Notes under the pieces: model-generated
Databases searched by the model: none
What the model saw: the letters and a program-made list of their open reading frames with translations, nothing else
What the model was told of the DNA's origin: nothing
In this document: in pieces, positions 26,578 through 35,634 of the stretch
How positions within the stretch are numbered: the stretch's first letter is position 1
Layout of the letters: each line of letters opens with the position of its first letter
Translations under genes and position numbers: made by a program
Origin: Blautia pseudococcoides
GTDB taxonomy: Bacteria > Bacillota > Clostridia > Lachnospirales > Lachnospiraceae
DNA length: 64,000 nucleotides
Direction: 5' to 3'
Assembly (NCBI RefSeq): GCF_001689125.2
Contig: NZ_CP015405.2
Coordinates: forward strand, 2,075,001 to 2,139,000

Positions 26578-26700
26578 TAACTGTTCAGTACCCTCACAGT
26601 TACAAGCAAAGATCCATGCAGAATCGCCTTTGGCGATGGGATTTTTGCCTGGCTGCTGAACATTTTCTTACGATCAGCGCAGTAAACACGCAGACCTACT
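26578..26700. repeat. Structured intergenic repeat, copy B (123 bp)
   Basis: Second copy of the element at 25080-25200, in the same orientation. The hairpins are GTAACTGT...ACAGTTAC (26578-26603), ATCGCC-TTT-GGCGAT (26623-26637), and a weakened third stem ending in CAGCGCAGTAAA...CGCAGACCT. It fills most of the 307-base space between the SCIFF peptide and its maturase, so the maturase start and its translation signal lie right next to it. Confidence 0.75.
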
Positions 26701-26779
26701 GAATAGCTACTTCCTTTCTTCTTATGCTGAATACAAAAAAGAATTCTGCCTCAGGGGCATTCCCGTATGACAATGAATA

Positions 26780-26803
26780 AGCAGCGGCTTTTATACCGCT
26801 GCT
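26780..26803 (-). terminator. Hairpin downstream of the SCIFF peptide gene
   Basis: AGCAGCGG and CCGCTGCT pair around an 8-base loop, followed on the minus strand by TTATT. It could partly end transcripts of the peptide gene so that peptide exceeds maturase. The short U run makes termination incomplete. Confidence 0.55.
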
Positions 26804-26868
26804 TCTGATGTCTTTCTATGACAGCATATTATTCATGATAATAGAAAACCCGCGGAGCGTGATCTCCA

Positions 26869-27009
26869 TTATTTATTCTCGCAGCTCTGATTCCCTACTG
26901 TACAGGATGTTTTACAGGCTGACTGACAAGATGTCTGGCATTCACCGCATCCGCCTTTTTTTACTGTATTCTGTAAGTTTTTTGTATTTAATGTTTTGAT
27001 ATGTTCCAT
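26869..27009 (-). CDS. scfA: SCIFF ranthipeptide precursor (six cysteines in forty-five)
   Basis: A 46-residue peptide. The leader MEHIKTLNTKNLQNTVKKGG is followed by a cysteine-rich core with six Cys (CGEC, SC, AC, SC and a final SC) and intervening Thr/Ser acceptors. Length, leader and cysteine spacing match the SCIFF family, which is nearly universal in Clostridia. GGGAGGA lies upstream, and the promoter is at 27065-27094. A longer open frame reaching 27168 crosses the promoter and is not real. Its maturase lies 307 bases downstream. The biological role of SCIFF peptides is still unsettled. Confidence 0.95.
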   Translation of the reverse strand: MEHIKTLNTKNLQNTVKKGGCGECQTSCQSACKTSCTVGNQSCENK

Positions 27010-27064
27010 AACATATTCCTCCCTGTGCTTAAATGTAATTCTATGCGTCTGCACGCTTGTGGCT

Positions 27065-27094
27065 ATTATAGCATATCTATAACCAGCAAGGCAA
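27065..27094 (-). promoter_or_regulatory. Promoter of the SCIFF peptide gene
   Basis: On the minus strand TTGCCT (27089-27094), 18 bases and TATAAT (27065-27070), with an extended TGC before the -10 box. It drives the peptide gene starting at 27009 with a leader of about 50 bases. Confidence 0.75.
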
Positions 27095-27142
27095 GTATTT
27101 CTTTCGTCTTTTAGGACCCCATCCCGGCCCACGCCTTCACCG

Positions 27143-27517
27143 CTACGACAGCATACCGCCCAGCGCACCGCCCAGAAAACAGAGGAAATAGGTCACTGCC
27201 ATTTCCTTGAAATCAGCGGAAATCTGATGCTCCGTCAGAAAAGTGACGGCTGTCAGCAGCACTGCATATCCAATCCCCAGGGCCATTCCCCAAAGATATC
27301 TCTGGTTTCCTACCTTTTTTCCAAGATAGAAGCCTCCCAAAAAACAGGACACTATGTAAATAATCAGGATGCCCAGATTCACCTGGTTCTCTCCCAGTCC
27401 CGTCTTGTACAGAAGAAGCGCCAGAAGAAGCAGCATGATCCCTGTTGCCAGATAAGCCGCCAGCAGCGCTTTCATCATCAGTAAAGGTTTTGATTGTTTC
27501 GCAACTGTCTGCTCCAT
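27143..27517 (-). CDS. TIGR04086-family membrane protein
   Basis: A 124-residue protein with four predicted membrane segments and small loops. The first helix is LLAAYLATGIMLLLLALLLY, and the last is rich in glycine (FLCFLGGALGG). It matches the TIGR04086 family, which is known for sitting beside SCIFF genes in Clostridia; here it is immediately upstream of the SCIFF peptide. A role in SCIFF export or membrane homeostasis is often suspected but not shown. The start ATG has GGAGGG upstream. Confidence 0.82.
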   Translation of the reverse strand: MEQTVAKQSKPLLMMKALLAAYLATGIMLLLLALLLYKTGLGENQVNLGILIIYIVSCFLGGFYLGKKVGNQRYLWGMALGIGYAVLLTAVTFLTEHQISADFKEMAVTYFLCFLGGALGGMLS

Positions 27518-27582
27518 AAAGAAACCCTCCCATATGTATATATATGGAAGGGCTTACTAATGTATTACTATGTAATTCCCAA

Positions 27583-29550
27583 TTATTTCTTTTTCTTTTT
27601 ACTGAAAACTAAGAGAACCACTACCACCATAACCGCCGCTGCAGCTACCAGTACATAAGTGAGTATTGGTGTCTCGTCGCCTGTTCTGGGGTTTACGATC
27701 ACTGTCCCGTTGTTTTTCTTTACGGATGTGTTGGTAGGCTTCTTCACACTGGAGGAACCGCCGCTGTTGTTGTTCTGGTTAATGGAAGAACCGCTGTTAT
27801 TACCTGATATACCGGTCGACGGCACCGCAGGTTTATGATTCGGACTTGCTGTGCCGATTCCTACCAGCTGACTGCCGCCCACATTAAACGGGCTCAGAGA
27901 ACCAGTCTCGAATACCAGATATCCGTCAACAACCTTCATATTGCTTTCTGGTTCACCTAGCGTAAAGTATTCATAACTTCCAGTCTCCTCAAGATAATGT
28001 CCGATTACCAGCTTCTCATAGAGGTTTGCGTCCTTGGGCAATGGGATGGACACAGTTACTTTTTTACCGTCCGGTATCCTGTACTTTTTATCAGCCTTTA
28101 AATCCCACAGTTCAATCTCGTACGCCTTCAGAATCTGCTCTATATTAGCCGCCGGCATACTGTCCACATCTGTATTCAGTGAAACCCTGATCTCCACATA
28201 GGACGGAATAAAATCACCGGATATTCTAACATCTGTGGCTTTGTCCCAGAGACTTCCCACCGGATCTTTTTTGTCAGGCTCCGCCTTCTTGGAAGACTCC
28301 TCTTTCTTGGACTCTTCTGACTTGGAATTATCTTTCTTGGAAGACTCCTCCTGCTTTTGGCCGTCTTTCTTAGAATCCTCCTTATTGGATTTCGCCTTCT
28401 TAGAGTCATCCTTTGGGGACTCCTTCTTGTTATCCTCTGTTCCCTTTTTATCATCTGAAGGCTTTTCTGTCCTATCTTGGTCTGTATCTTTATCGTCTGC
28501 CGGTTTTTCCGCCTCTTCACCCTTGCCGGTGTCGCTGCTGCCCGCATCCTGTTCCTGGTCGTCTGTGCCTGCCTCTTCCTTCTTGGGCTCCTCTTTCTCT
28601 TCTTCCTTAGGTGGTTCCGGTGCTTTTAAGGATTCCACGTACACGGTCACACTGCGGATCACCTGCTGTCCCTCCTGGCTCCAGCCGGGGATATTGGAAT
28701 AGTCATATGTCTCTGTGTCGTTTGGTGTAAAAATTATCTGTTGGTCGCTCTCGTATGTATCGGGCACTTTCTCCGGTTCCGCAAAACGGAAGGTACCGTC
28801 ACCGTTAAAGCCGTCTCCCATAATCAGGGACTCCAGTGTGGCAGGCTCTTTCATAGTCATAGTATCCGGCACTGTCACTGCAGGAGCTTCCTGCTTTTTG
28901 ACCGGTGTCTCTTCTTTTGGCTCCTCTTTGGGCTCTTCCTTAGGTTCTTCCTTTGGCTCCTCTTTTGCCTCTTCCTTGGGGTCTTCTTTTACTTCTTCTT
29001 TATTCCCGCCGCTCTCCCCGGAAGCATTCTCTTTGTTCTCCTCTTTCGGATTTTCTCCTATAACAAAAGCATCCGCTCCCAGATCCGCACTTTTTGTATC
29101 CACATCAGAAGCGCTCAGCCATCCGTAGGTCAGCGTAAGCCTGCCGCTGCCCTCCACTTTAATGACAGGGCCGCTGAAACCGTCCGCCCGCTTCACAGTA
29201 ATGCCGGAAGGCATGGGAAGCTTTGTCTCACTGGAAATGGTTATGGTCCCGCACACCAGGATCGTTGCGTTGTCAGCAGCCAGGGACTTCGCCTTCTCGA
29301 AGCTGGACACTGCCGTATCCTTGGAAGTGCCGTCTCCGCTCTTTTTACCGCTTCCGCTTAAATAAACAGTCTTTAATTTGGCGGTATTGTCTGCCTGCTG
29401 CTCCGCTGCTGCCACCTGGGATAATCCCATGTGCATACCGGTGCCCGTTCCCTGTACCACCAGCACTGCTGCCAGAGTGATACCCAGTGTTGTTTTCCAA
29501 ATTCTGTTTTTATATGATTTACTGTTATTCCCGCTGTAATTTTTCTTCAT
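27583..29550 (-). CDS. Sortase-type cell-wall anchored surface protein
   Basis: A 655-residue secreted protein. The signal peptide (hydrophobic stretch around residues 19-37, ending near VAAAEQ) leads to a region resembling a right-handed repeat start (VYLSGSGKKSGDGTSKDTAVSSF, a Listeria-Bacteroides-like opening). Two Lys/Glu-rich linkers follow: a run of EPKEE pentapeptide units near residue 190-220, and a longer Lys/Ser/Glu/Asp stretch near 320-430. After a globular segment the C-terminus has NPRTGDETP as the sorting motif, a membrane helix and a KKKKK tail. NPxTG replaces the usual LPxTG, so a class-specific sortase may be needed. Adhesion or scaffold function is unknown. Confidence 0.78.
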   Translation of the reverse strand: MKKNYSGNNSKSYKNRIWKTTLGITLAAVLVVQGTGTGMHMGLSQVAAAEQQADNTAKLKTVYLSGSGKKSGDGTSKDTAVSSFEKAKSLAADNATILVCGTITISSETKLPMPSGITVKRADGFSGPVIKVEGSGRLTLTYGWLSASDVDTKSADLGADAFVIGENPKEENKENASGESGGNKEEVKEDPKEEAKEEPKEEPKEEPKEEPKEETPVKKQEAPAVTVPDTMTMKEPATLESLIMGDGFNGDGTFRFAEPEKVPDTYESDQQIIFTPNDTETYDYSNIPGWSQEGQQVIRSVTVYVESLKAPEPPKEEEKEEPKKEEAGTDDQEQDAGSSDTGKGEEAEKPADDKDTDQDRTEKPSDDKKGTEDNKKESPKDDSKKAKSNKEDSKKDGQKQEESSKKDNSKSEESKKEESSKKAEPDKKDPVGSLWDKATDVRISGDFIPSYVEIRVSLNTDVDSMPAANIEQILKAYEIELWDLKADKKYRIPDGKKVTVSIPLPKDANLYEKLVIGHYLEETGSYEYFTLGEPESNMKVVDGYLVFETGSLSPFNVGGSQLVGIGTASPNHKPAVPSTGISGNNSGSSINQNNNSGGSSSVKKPTNTSVKKNNGTVIVNPRTGDETPILTYVLVAAAAVMVVVVLLVFSKKKKK

Positions 29551-29727
29551 AATCTGCCCCTTTTTTAAATCTATCTCACCGTTGTCTGTCAGAGCGTGTC
29601 AGATATAAATGCCAAGACACACCCCAAGTATCTTATATATGTAAAAACTGCCATTTCGCACATTGTGCATATTAGACAATTTTAATACGCTTTCTTTAGG
29701 CATAATCATCATACCTCTATCGGAGAT

Positions 29728-29756
29728 ATTATAGCATATTTCTGTTTGTTTCGACA
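29728..29756 (-). promoter_or_regulatory. Promoter of the surface-protein gene
   Basis: On the minus strand TGTCGA (29751-29756), 17 bases and TATAAT (29728-29733), an upstream box weaker than consensus. The predicted leader is about 170 bases, unusually long, and includes the small palindrome GCACATTGTGC. The remaining sequence between the divergent genes (29551-29863) shows no gene. Confidence 0.6.
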
Positions 29757-29793
29757 CCCCTAAAATTCAATTTTTTTATTTTTTCTGCTATAC

Positions 29794-29822
29794 TTGCAAT
29801 CCTTCCCAAAATCATGTATCAT
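29794..29822 (+). promoter_or_regulatory. Promoter of the CNNM/CorC gene
   Basis: TTGCAA (29794-29799), 17 bases and TATCAT (29817-29822). It is followed by AAAGGAG at 29846-29852 and a TTG start codon at 29864. Confidence 0.6.
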
Positions 29823-29863
29823 TTCTTAATATAATTTTATATTACAAAGGAGTTGAAATTTAA

Positions 29864-31144
29864 TTGGATTCCAGTGACGCCATACAGTTTCTCGTCTTGA
29901 TTATTCTCATATGCCTGTCGGCATTCTTTTCATCCGCAGAAACTTCTATGACAACCGCAAACAAAATACGCATCCAGACCCTGGCCGAACAGGGGAACAA
30001 GAAGGCAAAAACCCTTCTGAAAGTAACAGGCAATTCCGGAAAGATGCTCAGCACCATTTTGATAGGCAACAACCTGGTGAATATCGGGGCCTCTTCCCTG
30101 GCTACATCCATGGCGATCCGCATGTTCGGCAATGCAGCAGTGGGCATCTGTACCGGTGTTCTGACACTGCTTATTCTGATCTTTGGAGAAATCACACCCA
30201 AGACCATGGCAACCTTAAACGCCGAAAGGCTTGCGCTGTCTTACGCAGGACCTATTCACGGACTGATGGTGCTCCTCACGCCGGTCATTTATATTGTGAA
30301 TAAGCTTTCCGCAGGTGTGCTGTCCCTGCTGCGTGTGGATCAGAATGGAAACGGCAGCAAGATCACAGAGCACGAACTGCGTACCATCGTCAATGTCAGC
30401 CATGAGGAGGGTGTCATTGAAAGTGAAGAACGCCAGATGATATACAATGTGTTTGATTTCGGGGATTCCCAGGCCAAAGATGTTATGGTGCCCCGTATTG
30501 ATGTAGCTTTCGCGGATATCGGAAGCTCCTATGATGACCTGGTCTCCATGTTCAGGGAGGAGAAACATACCCGGTTTCCTGTCTATGAGGACACCACAGA
30601 CAATGTGGTTGGTATTGTAAATGTAAAGGACCTGCTGCTTATGGGGTCCAGGGAAAGCTTCTCTCTCAGGAATATTATGCGGGAGCCTTACTTTACCTTT
30701 GAGTACAAAAAGACTTCTGAACTTCTGGTTGAAATGAAAGAAGAAAGCGTTTCCTTTGCTGTTGTGCTTGATGAATACGGGGCTACAGCAGGGATCATAA
30801 CCCTGGAGGATCTGCTGGAGGAAATCGTGGGGGATATCCATGATGAATACGACGATACCGAGGAAGATGACCTGACGGAAATCATTCCCGGACGGGAATA
30901 TGTGGCACTTGGATCCGCAAGGCTGGATGATCTGAATGAGGTGCTGCCTGTAGAGATTGAGTCTGAGGACTACGATTCCATCGGCGGATACATCATCGAA
31001 CAGCTTGACCGTTTCCCGGAACCGGGGGAAAGCATCACCACCCCGGATCATGTCCGCCTGGTTGTGGACAAGATAGAGAAGAACCGAATTGAGGCTGTAC
31101 ATATATACCTGCCCAAGATACAGGAACAGCCTGAAGAAGAATGA
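29864..31144 (+). CDS. CNNM/CorC-family membrane transporter (hemolysin-like)
   Basis: A 426-residue protein with the N-terminal CNNM (DUF21) membrane domain (about 1-190, three to four helices). A pair of CBS domains (about 205-330, VMVPRIDVAFADI and VVLDEYGATAGIITLEDLLEEIVGDI) and a C-terminal CorC_HlyC domain (about 345-420) follow. The family exports Mg2+ or other divalent cations, with CBS domains binding ATP-Mg. The start is TTG with AAAGGAG 11 bases upstream. The YesL-type gene follows 65 bases later on the same strand. The name hemolysin is historical and does not imply toxicity. Confidence 0.9.
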   Translation: MDSSDAIQFLVLIILICLSAFFSSAETSMTTANKIRIQTLAEQGNKKAKTLLKVTGNSGKMLSTILIGNNLVNIGASSLATSMAIRMFGNAAVGICTGVLTLLILIFGEITPKTMATLNAERLALSYAGPIHGLMVLLTPVIYIVNKLSAGVLSLLRVDQNGNGSKITEHELRTIVNVSHEEGVIESEERQMIYNVFDFGDSQAKDVMVPRIDVAFADIGSSYDDLVSMFREEKHTRFPVYEDTTDNVVGIVNVKDLLLMGSRESFSLRNIMREPYFTFEYKKTSELLVEMKEESVSFAVVLDEYGATAGIITLEDLLEEIVGDIHDEYDDTEEDDLTEIIPGREYVALGSARLDDLNEVLPVEIESEDYDSIGGYIIEQLDRFPEPGESITTPDHVRLVVDKIEKNRIEAVHIYLPKIQEQPEEE

Positions 31145-31209
31145 CTGGCAGCCGGAAAATCCCGGAATTCTGCCGCTGACAACACAAATGGAAAGGACAA
31201 CAACGAATT

Positions 31210-31935
31210 ATGAGCGGTTTTTTTAACATGGACAGCCCTGTTATGCGGTTTCTGTCCCGCGTATGTGACCTGATGATCTTAAATTTTATGTGCCTGATCT
31301 GCTGCATTCCCATTGTGACCATAGGAGCATCGGTCACTGCGCTTTACTCTGTCACCCTGAAAATGGTAAGAGGGGAGGAATCTTATATCTTTAAAGGATT
31401 CTTCAAGGCTTTCAAGGAGAACTTTAAAATCTCCACCATAATCTGGCTGATCCTGGCACTGCTGGGTCTGCTGATCTTTGCGGATTACAAAGCAACCCAG
31501 TTCCTGCCTGATAATATGAAGAATATCTTCCGCATCCTTGTGGGTGTTGTGATAACCTTCTACCTCCTGCTGATGACCTATGTCTTCCCCTATGTGGCAA
31601 GATTTGAGAACAATGTAAAAAACACAGTCAAGAATGCACTGCTTATCAGCATTCTGAACCTGCCACAGACCATTTTGGTTGTGTGCATTCCGGTGGGGCT
31701 GGTGTTTATCACTATGTTCAACTCCACTACACTGGTTTACGGAAGCTTATTCTGGTTCTTGATCGGGCTTTCCTTTATTGCCTTCTGTAACTCCTACATC
31801 TTCCGCAAGGTATTTGCAAAATACGAACCTCAGGAGGAGGCAGAAGAACAGGTCAATCCGGATGATTACACGGTGCCGGAAGATGAACTTTTTAACAAAC
31901 AGGAGCCCCTTGAACAAATCGAAGAAAAGAAATAA
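31210..31935 (+). CDS. YesL/DUF624-family membrane protein
   Basis: A 241-residue protein with about five predicted membrane helices and an acidic C-terminal tail. The N-terminal stretch with FLSRVCDLMILNFMCLICCIPIVTIGASVTALY is diagnostic of the DUF624 (YesL) family, members of which often lie near carbohydrate utilisation genes in Bacillota. Function is unknown. It follows the CorC gene and ends in a strong terminator whose stem also encodes the C-terminus of the convergent YdcF gene. Confidence 0.82.
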   Translation: MSGFFNMDSPVMRFLSRVCDLMILNFMCLICCIPIVTIGASVTALYSVTLKMVRGEESYIFKGFFKAFKENFKISTIIWLILALLGLLIFADYKATQFLPDNMKNIFRILVGVVITFYLLLMTYVFPYVARFENNVKNTVKNALLISILNLPQTILVVCIPVGLVFITMFNSTTLVYGSLFWFLIGLSFIAFCNSYIFRKVFAKYEPQEEAEEQVNPDDYTVPEDELFNKQEPLEQIEEKK

Positions 31936-31945
31936 CATCTTCTTA

Positions 31946-31984
31946 AAAAGAAGCCGTTCCGCACTATGCGGAAGGCTTCTTTTC
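31946..31984. terminator. Bidirectional terminator overlapping the ydcF stop
   Basis: AAAAGAAGCC, one unpaired G and TTCCGCA pair across a CTA loop with TGCGGAA and GGCTTCTTTT. The loop CTA is the complement of the TAG stop codon of the minus-strand YdcF gene, so one arm of the hairpin is also 3' non-coding DNA of that gene and the other its last codons. Confidence 0.9.
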
Positions 31985-32587
31985 TTTATCTCTCATTTTT
32001 TTCATAATCTCATGGAACTGCTCCCCACAGCGGGCGATCTCACCGAGGACGGTCTCACATCCCTTTTCACTCAAGAACCAGTTCTCTCGGGTGATATCAC
32101 AGTCGTCCGCAGGGCAGACCAGAAGTTCCGTATCCGGATATAAAAGCTGGTAATATAGAAGCGCCCGTCTGGCATGTGCCGGTTTGCAGCAGATGATCCC
32201 CCGGTCCACATGGAGACCTGCAGCGTCTGTCACCTCTCTGGAGCGGATGGCATTTTCATATGTGTAGGCTGCCTTTTCTTCCCGCCATACATCACACGCT
32301 CTCACCCCATTTCTTACAAGGACTGTCTTTAAAAATTCCCATTCTGTCCTGTACTCTCCTTCATACACTTCCGCCTTTGCCTGGACTCCTGCAAATTTTC
32401 CCTGCAGGATGCTGTACTTTCCAGAGGGCAGAACGCAGGTGGAAAAACCCTCTCTGTACAGCTGGGCTGCCTTTTCTGCAATCTGCGGAAATCCGCCGCC
32501 GGGGACAAAAATAATATCCGCCGGCTTTGGTTCCTGTTCCACAAATATGAACTCTGTCATCTGGTTTAAAAACCTTTTGTTAAACAT
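31964..32587 (-). CDS. YdcF family protein (DUF218)
   Basis: A 207-residue protein with the DUF218 core: ADIIFVPGGGFPQIAEKAAQLY near residue 22, EEKAAYTYENAIRSREV, and a PAHARRALLYYQ segment. This family is thought to bind SAM or a nucleotide and is linked to envelope metabolism, with no settled reaction. The start is at MFNKRF, whose ATG shares one base with the Nudix stop (TAATG). The longer open frame (43 extra codons) lies inside the Nudix gene. Its stop is in the loop of the terminator at 31946-31984. Confidence 0.8.
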   Translation of the reverse strand: MFNKRFLNQMTEFIFVEQEPKPADIIFVPGGGFPQIAEKAAQLYREGFSTCVLPSGKYSILQGKFAGVQAKAEVYEGEYRTEWEFLKTVLVRNGVRACDVWREEKAAYTYENAIRSREVTDAAGLHVDRGIICCKPAHARRALLYYQLLYPDTELLVCPADDCDITRENWFLSEKGCETVLGEIARCGEQFHEIMKKMRDKEKKPSA

Positions 32588-33135
32588 TACGCTTTCCTCT
32601 CTGCTGTTTTGTCCAGATAATTTTCTGTGATCAGATGGAAAAAATCCATCATCTCCGGATAGGTAAATATATCTTCCGTCCGTATCATATCCTCCAGCAT
32701 CTCTTTTGTCACCCATCTGACCTCTGCCACCTCATCCGGATCAAGGGTAAGGCCAGAAACAGAGATATCCCGCCGGGCAAGAAACACCTCCCATATCATA
32801 TGGCTGTTGTCTTCCCGGTTCACATGGGCCAGATGTATCAGTTCTTCCCTCTCAAGGGCAAGGCCTATCTCTTCTTTGACCTCTCGAACACAGCCGTCCC
32901 TGGCATCCTCACCTGCCTGGATCCTTCCCGCAGTCAGAGACCAGACATTGGGATAGTGCTGGCATCTGCTGCTTCTCTTCTGGATCAGGAATTCTCCCTT
33001 CCTGTTGACGATCCAGGCCTCCACCGCAATATGATACTCCCCTTCCCCAAAGTCACTGCCCTTTTCAATGGTTCTCCCCGTAGGAATCCCTTTGCTGTCA
33101 CATATATCCCAGAGTTCCATCTCTTTTCCTCCCAT
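32587..33135 (-). CDS. Nudix hydrolase
   Basis: A 182-residue Nudix protein resembling the isopentenyl-diphosphate isomerase-like or YfcD branch (starts ELWDICDSKGIPTGRTIEKG). The Nudix box is in GRIQAGEDARDG...REVKEEIGL near residue 70-92, with the metal-binding glutamates present. The substrate cannot be told from sequence. It begins directly at the end of the beta-mannosidase gene and is coupled to ydcF by a TAATG overlap, so the three genes form one operon. Confidence 0.85.
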   Translation of the reverse strand: MGGKEMELWDICDSKGIPTGRTIEKGSDFGEGEYHIAVEAWIVNRKGEFLIQKRSSRCQHYPNVWSLTAGRIQAGEDARDGCVREVKEEIGLALEREELIHLAHVNREDNSHMIWEVFLARRDISVSGLTLDPDEVAEVRWVTKEMLEDMIRTEDIFTYPEMMDFFHLITENYLDKTAERKA

Positions 33136-35607
33136 TTACCGAATGTCATAAACACTTCTCAGCTGTAAGTTCTCCGGCTTTCCGCCCAGAATCCTGACAC
33201 GTTTCTCTCCGGCATTCAGATCGAAATAATTATCAGACAAAAGAAGCGTTTCCGTATCATTGCGTATCTCCACACTCTTGGCGTAAGCCTGCGCCTGAAC
33301 CACAATTTCATCTCCCTCCACCTGGCAGGTAAGCTTCGGGTCTGCATAGGAAAAGTATTTTGGAAGGGAAAAGATCACCGTTCCCTCTGAGATGACTTCT
33401 CCGTCTTTCAGCAGCTCATAACTCACATACCTGTCAAAAACCTGAATATGGGGGAACTCCATCTTATCAAGCCAGACGCTTGACATGGCCGGTACGCAGA
33501 CCAGCTCTTCATGGGATGAAACGATTTCCCCACTCCTGTTCCGTACTGCCCATCTGACCAGTACCTGCTGTTCTTTTCTGGTCTCATTGGCTACATTCAG
33601 ACGGATGGACTTTTCAAATTCAAAATGTTCCCGGTTCATATCCGGCTTCCGGGTCAGCCATCCCTCCTCCTCACAGGACACCATAAGAGGGGAAAAGAAA
33701 CGCTTGGCATAATAGTGCAGTGCCTTCCAGCGGCCGGTATAGTCAATGGAAGACCAGGAGGCCACAGGCCAGCAGTCGTTCAGCTGCCAGTAAATAGCGC
33801 CCATACACCTTCCCCTGTTTCTCCTGAAATGCTCCACCCCGTAGCGTATCGCCTCTGCCTGAAGAAGCTGCGATGCATAGAGAACGGTTTCAAAAGCTGA
33901 GGGATAGCGGAACGTCTGCTGCATGTAATTCATGATCTTTCCGTTTGCACCTGCATTTCTCTGGTGCTTTTCCATCACATAGGAAAAGATATTCCAGTCA
34001 TCCGGATCATCTGTAAAAGTCTTGATGGTATTCAGGCATGGGAAGGATTGAAAACCGAATTCTGACGCATAGCGGAAGAAATAATTTCTGTAATCTGAAA
34101 AAGGCTTGCTGCCATGCCATACATCCCAGTAATGTACATCACCTCTGTCCGGGGCGTTGGGTTCGTCAAAGGAACCGCCTGAGGAAGGACTTGCAGGCCA
34201 GTAAAAGGTCTGGGGGTCATATTCTTTCAGCACCTCCGGTATCACCCTCTCGTACATGAGCAGATAATCCTTTACTTCAGAGTGTTTGGATACCCAATTG
34301 CCTTCCTTCACAAACATTTCCATCTCATTGTTACCGCACCAGAGTCCCAGGGAGGCGTGATGACGGATACGTTTTATATTGTCCGCCAGTTCTTTTCTGA
34401 TATTCGCCTCAAAGGCCGGCGTCAGATCATAGACGGCACAGGCAAACATAAAGTCCTGCCATACCATAAGCCCCAGCTCATCGCAGATATCATAGAACCA
34501 GTCCTCAGGGTAATAGCCGCCGCCCCACACGCGCACAGCATTAAAATTGGCAGCCTTGCAGTCTTCCAGAAGTTTTCTTGTCTTTTCCGGAGTTGTCCTG
34601 CCCAGCAGATGATCCTCCGGAATATAGTCGGCACCCATGGCAAACACCTGTACCCCATTTACTTCATGGGCAAAGCTCTCCCCGAATTCATCTTTCTCCA
34701 CATGCATGGTCATGGTGCGGAGTCCTATACGCTGCGTATGCTCATCCACCACCGTCCCAGAGCATATTAGCTCTGTCCTGACTGTGTAGAGCGGCTGTTC
34801 CCCGATACCGTTGGGCCACCAGAGCCTTGGATCTTCCACCAGGATCTCCTCCGGAGAGCCTTCATAGACACGTTTCTCCCTGGCAGGGTCCTCTATGGTT
34901 ATCCGGTAAGAGCAGCCGGAAACCTCCCTGCTGATCTTCACAGGCTCTTTTGCCGCCCCGTCCTTAGCTGTCCTTACATACACCTGTGGAGTCAGACGGA
35001 CACATCCGGCCTGGTGTTCCTGGCGCAGATACACACTGTCAAGACATGCCTTTTGTATCCCAAGCAGGGATACCGGGCGGAAGATTCCTGCATCCGGCAG
35101 ATGCGCACCCCAGTCCCAGCCGAACATACAGTGTGCCTTTCTGATGTGCACAAAGCCATCCATCGCATCCTCAGAGCCCCTTGTGGGTGCCTCCGCGAAT
35201 TTCTCCCTGATATAAGCCAGCGGCGAATGAAAAAGAACCCGCAGAGAGTTTTCTTTTTCATGGAGCAGATGCCGCACAGGAAAATCCCAGGTACGGTGCA
35301 TATTCTCTGCCCTGCCTATATATTCATGGTTCACATAGATATCCGCAATGGTATCCAGCCCCTCAAAACGCAGCAGAACGCTGCCACAGGCCAGAAGGCC
35401 CGGTTCACAGGCAAATATGGTCTCATACTCAAAATCATTTTCCATCAGCGCCAGAGCTTTATTTTCATTGTCTTTCCAGAAAGGGTCCTCCATGTTGCCG
35501 TTTCTCAAAAAATCTGTGTATACGGTTCCGGGCACCACTGCCTGCTGACAGTCATCCCACCCTGCTGTGTGCATTTCCCAGTTTTTATCCAGAATCTGTT
35601 TTATCAT
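33136..35607 (-). CDS. Beta-mannosidase, glycoside hydrolase family 2
   Basis: A large cytoplasmic exo-glycosidase of 823 residues without a signal peptide, releasing mannose from the non-reducing end of beta-mannosides. The GH2 jelly-roll N-terminal domain is followed by an Ig-like domain and the TIM barrel. The acid/base is in GNNE (Glu428) and the nucleophile is in ASEFGFQSF (Glu516). [29 protein letters not shown] is the typical barrel segment. It follows the small GNAT gene by 27 bases with AGGAG before the ATG. Substrates would be beta-mannan or N-glycan-derived oligosaccharides. Confidence 0.93.
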   Translation of the reverse strand: MIKQILDKNWEMHTAGWDDCQQAVVPGTVYTDFLRNGNMEDPFWKDNENKALALMENDFEYETIFACEPGLLACGSVLLRFEGLDTIADIYVNHEYIGRAENMHRTWDFPVRHLLHEKENSLRVLFHSPLAYIREKFAEAPTRGSEDAMDGFVHIRKAHCMFGWDWGAHLPDAGIFRPVSLLGIQKACLDSVYLRQEHQAGCVRLTPQVYVRTAKDGAAKEPVKISREVSGCSYRITIEDPAREKRVYEGSPEEILVEDPRLWWPNGIGEQPLYTVRTELICSGTVVDEHTQRIGLRTMTMHVEKDEFGESFAHEVNGVQVFAMGADYIPEDHLLGRTTPEKTRKLLEDCKAANFNAVRVWGGGYYPEDWFYDICDELGLMVWQDFMFACAVYDLTPAFEANIRKELADNIKRIRHHASLGLWCGNNEMEMFVKEGNWVSKHSEVKDYLLMYERVIPEVLKEYDPQTFYWPASPSSGGSFDEPNAPDRGDVHYWDVWHGSKPFSDYRNYFFRYASEFGFQSFPCLNTIKTFTDDPDDWNIFSYVMEKHQRNAGANGKIMNYMQQTFRYPSAFETVLYASQLLQAEAIRYGVEHFRRNRGRCMGAIYWQLNDCWPVASWSSIDYTGRWKALHYYAKRFFSPLMVSCEEEGWLTRKPDMNREHFEFEKSIRLNVANETRKEQQVLVRWAVRNRSGEIVSSHEELVCVPAMSSVWLDKMEFPHIQVFDRYVSYELLKDGEVISEGTVIFSLPKYFSYADPKLTCQVEGDEIVVQAQAYAKSVEIRNDTETLLLSDNYFDLNAGEKRVRILGGKPENLQLRSVYDIR

Positions 35608-35634
35608 TTAGCTGCCTTCTCCTCTTTCCACCTA

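Noticed and set aside
26869..27168. A 99-residue protein ending in the SCIFF sequence
   Set aside because: The extra N-terminal codons cross the promoter at 27065-27094. The 46-residue peptide from 27009 has the correct family length and a good ribosome site.
28235..28702. Long plus-strand frames (also 28715-29128 and 28741-29361) with Ser/Phe/Leu-rich products
   Set aside because: They are antisense to the Lys/Glu-rich repeats of the surface protein, which create open frames by composition. No ribosome site is present.
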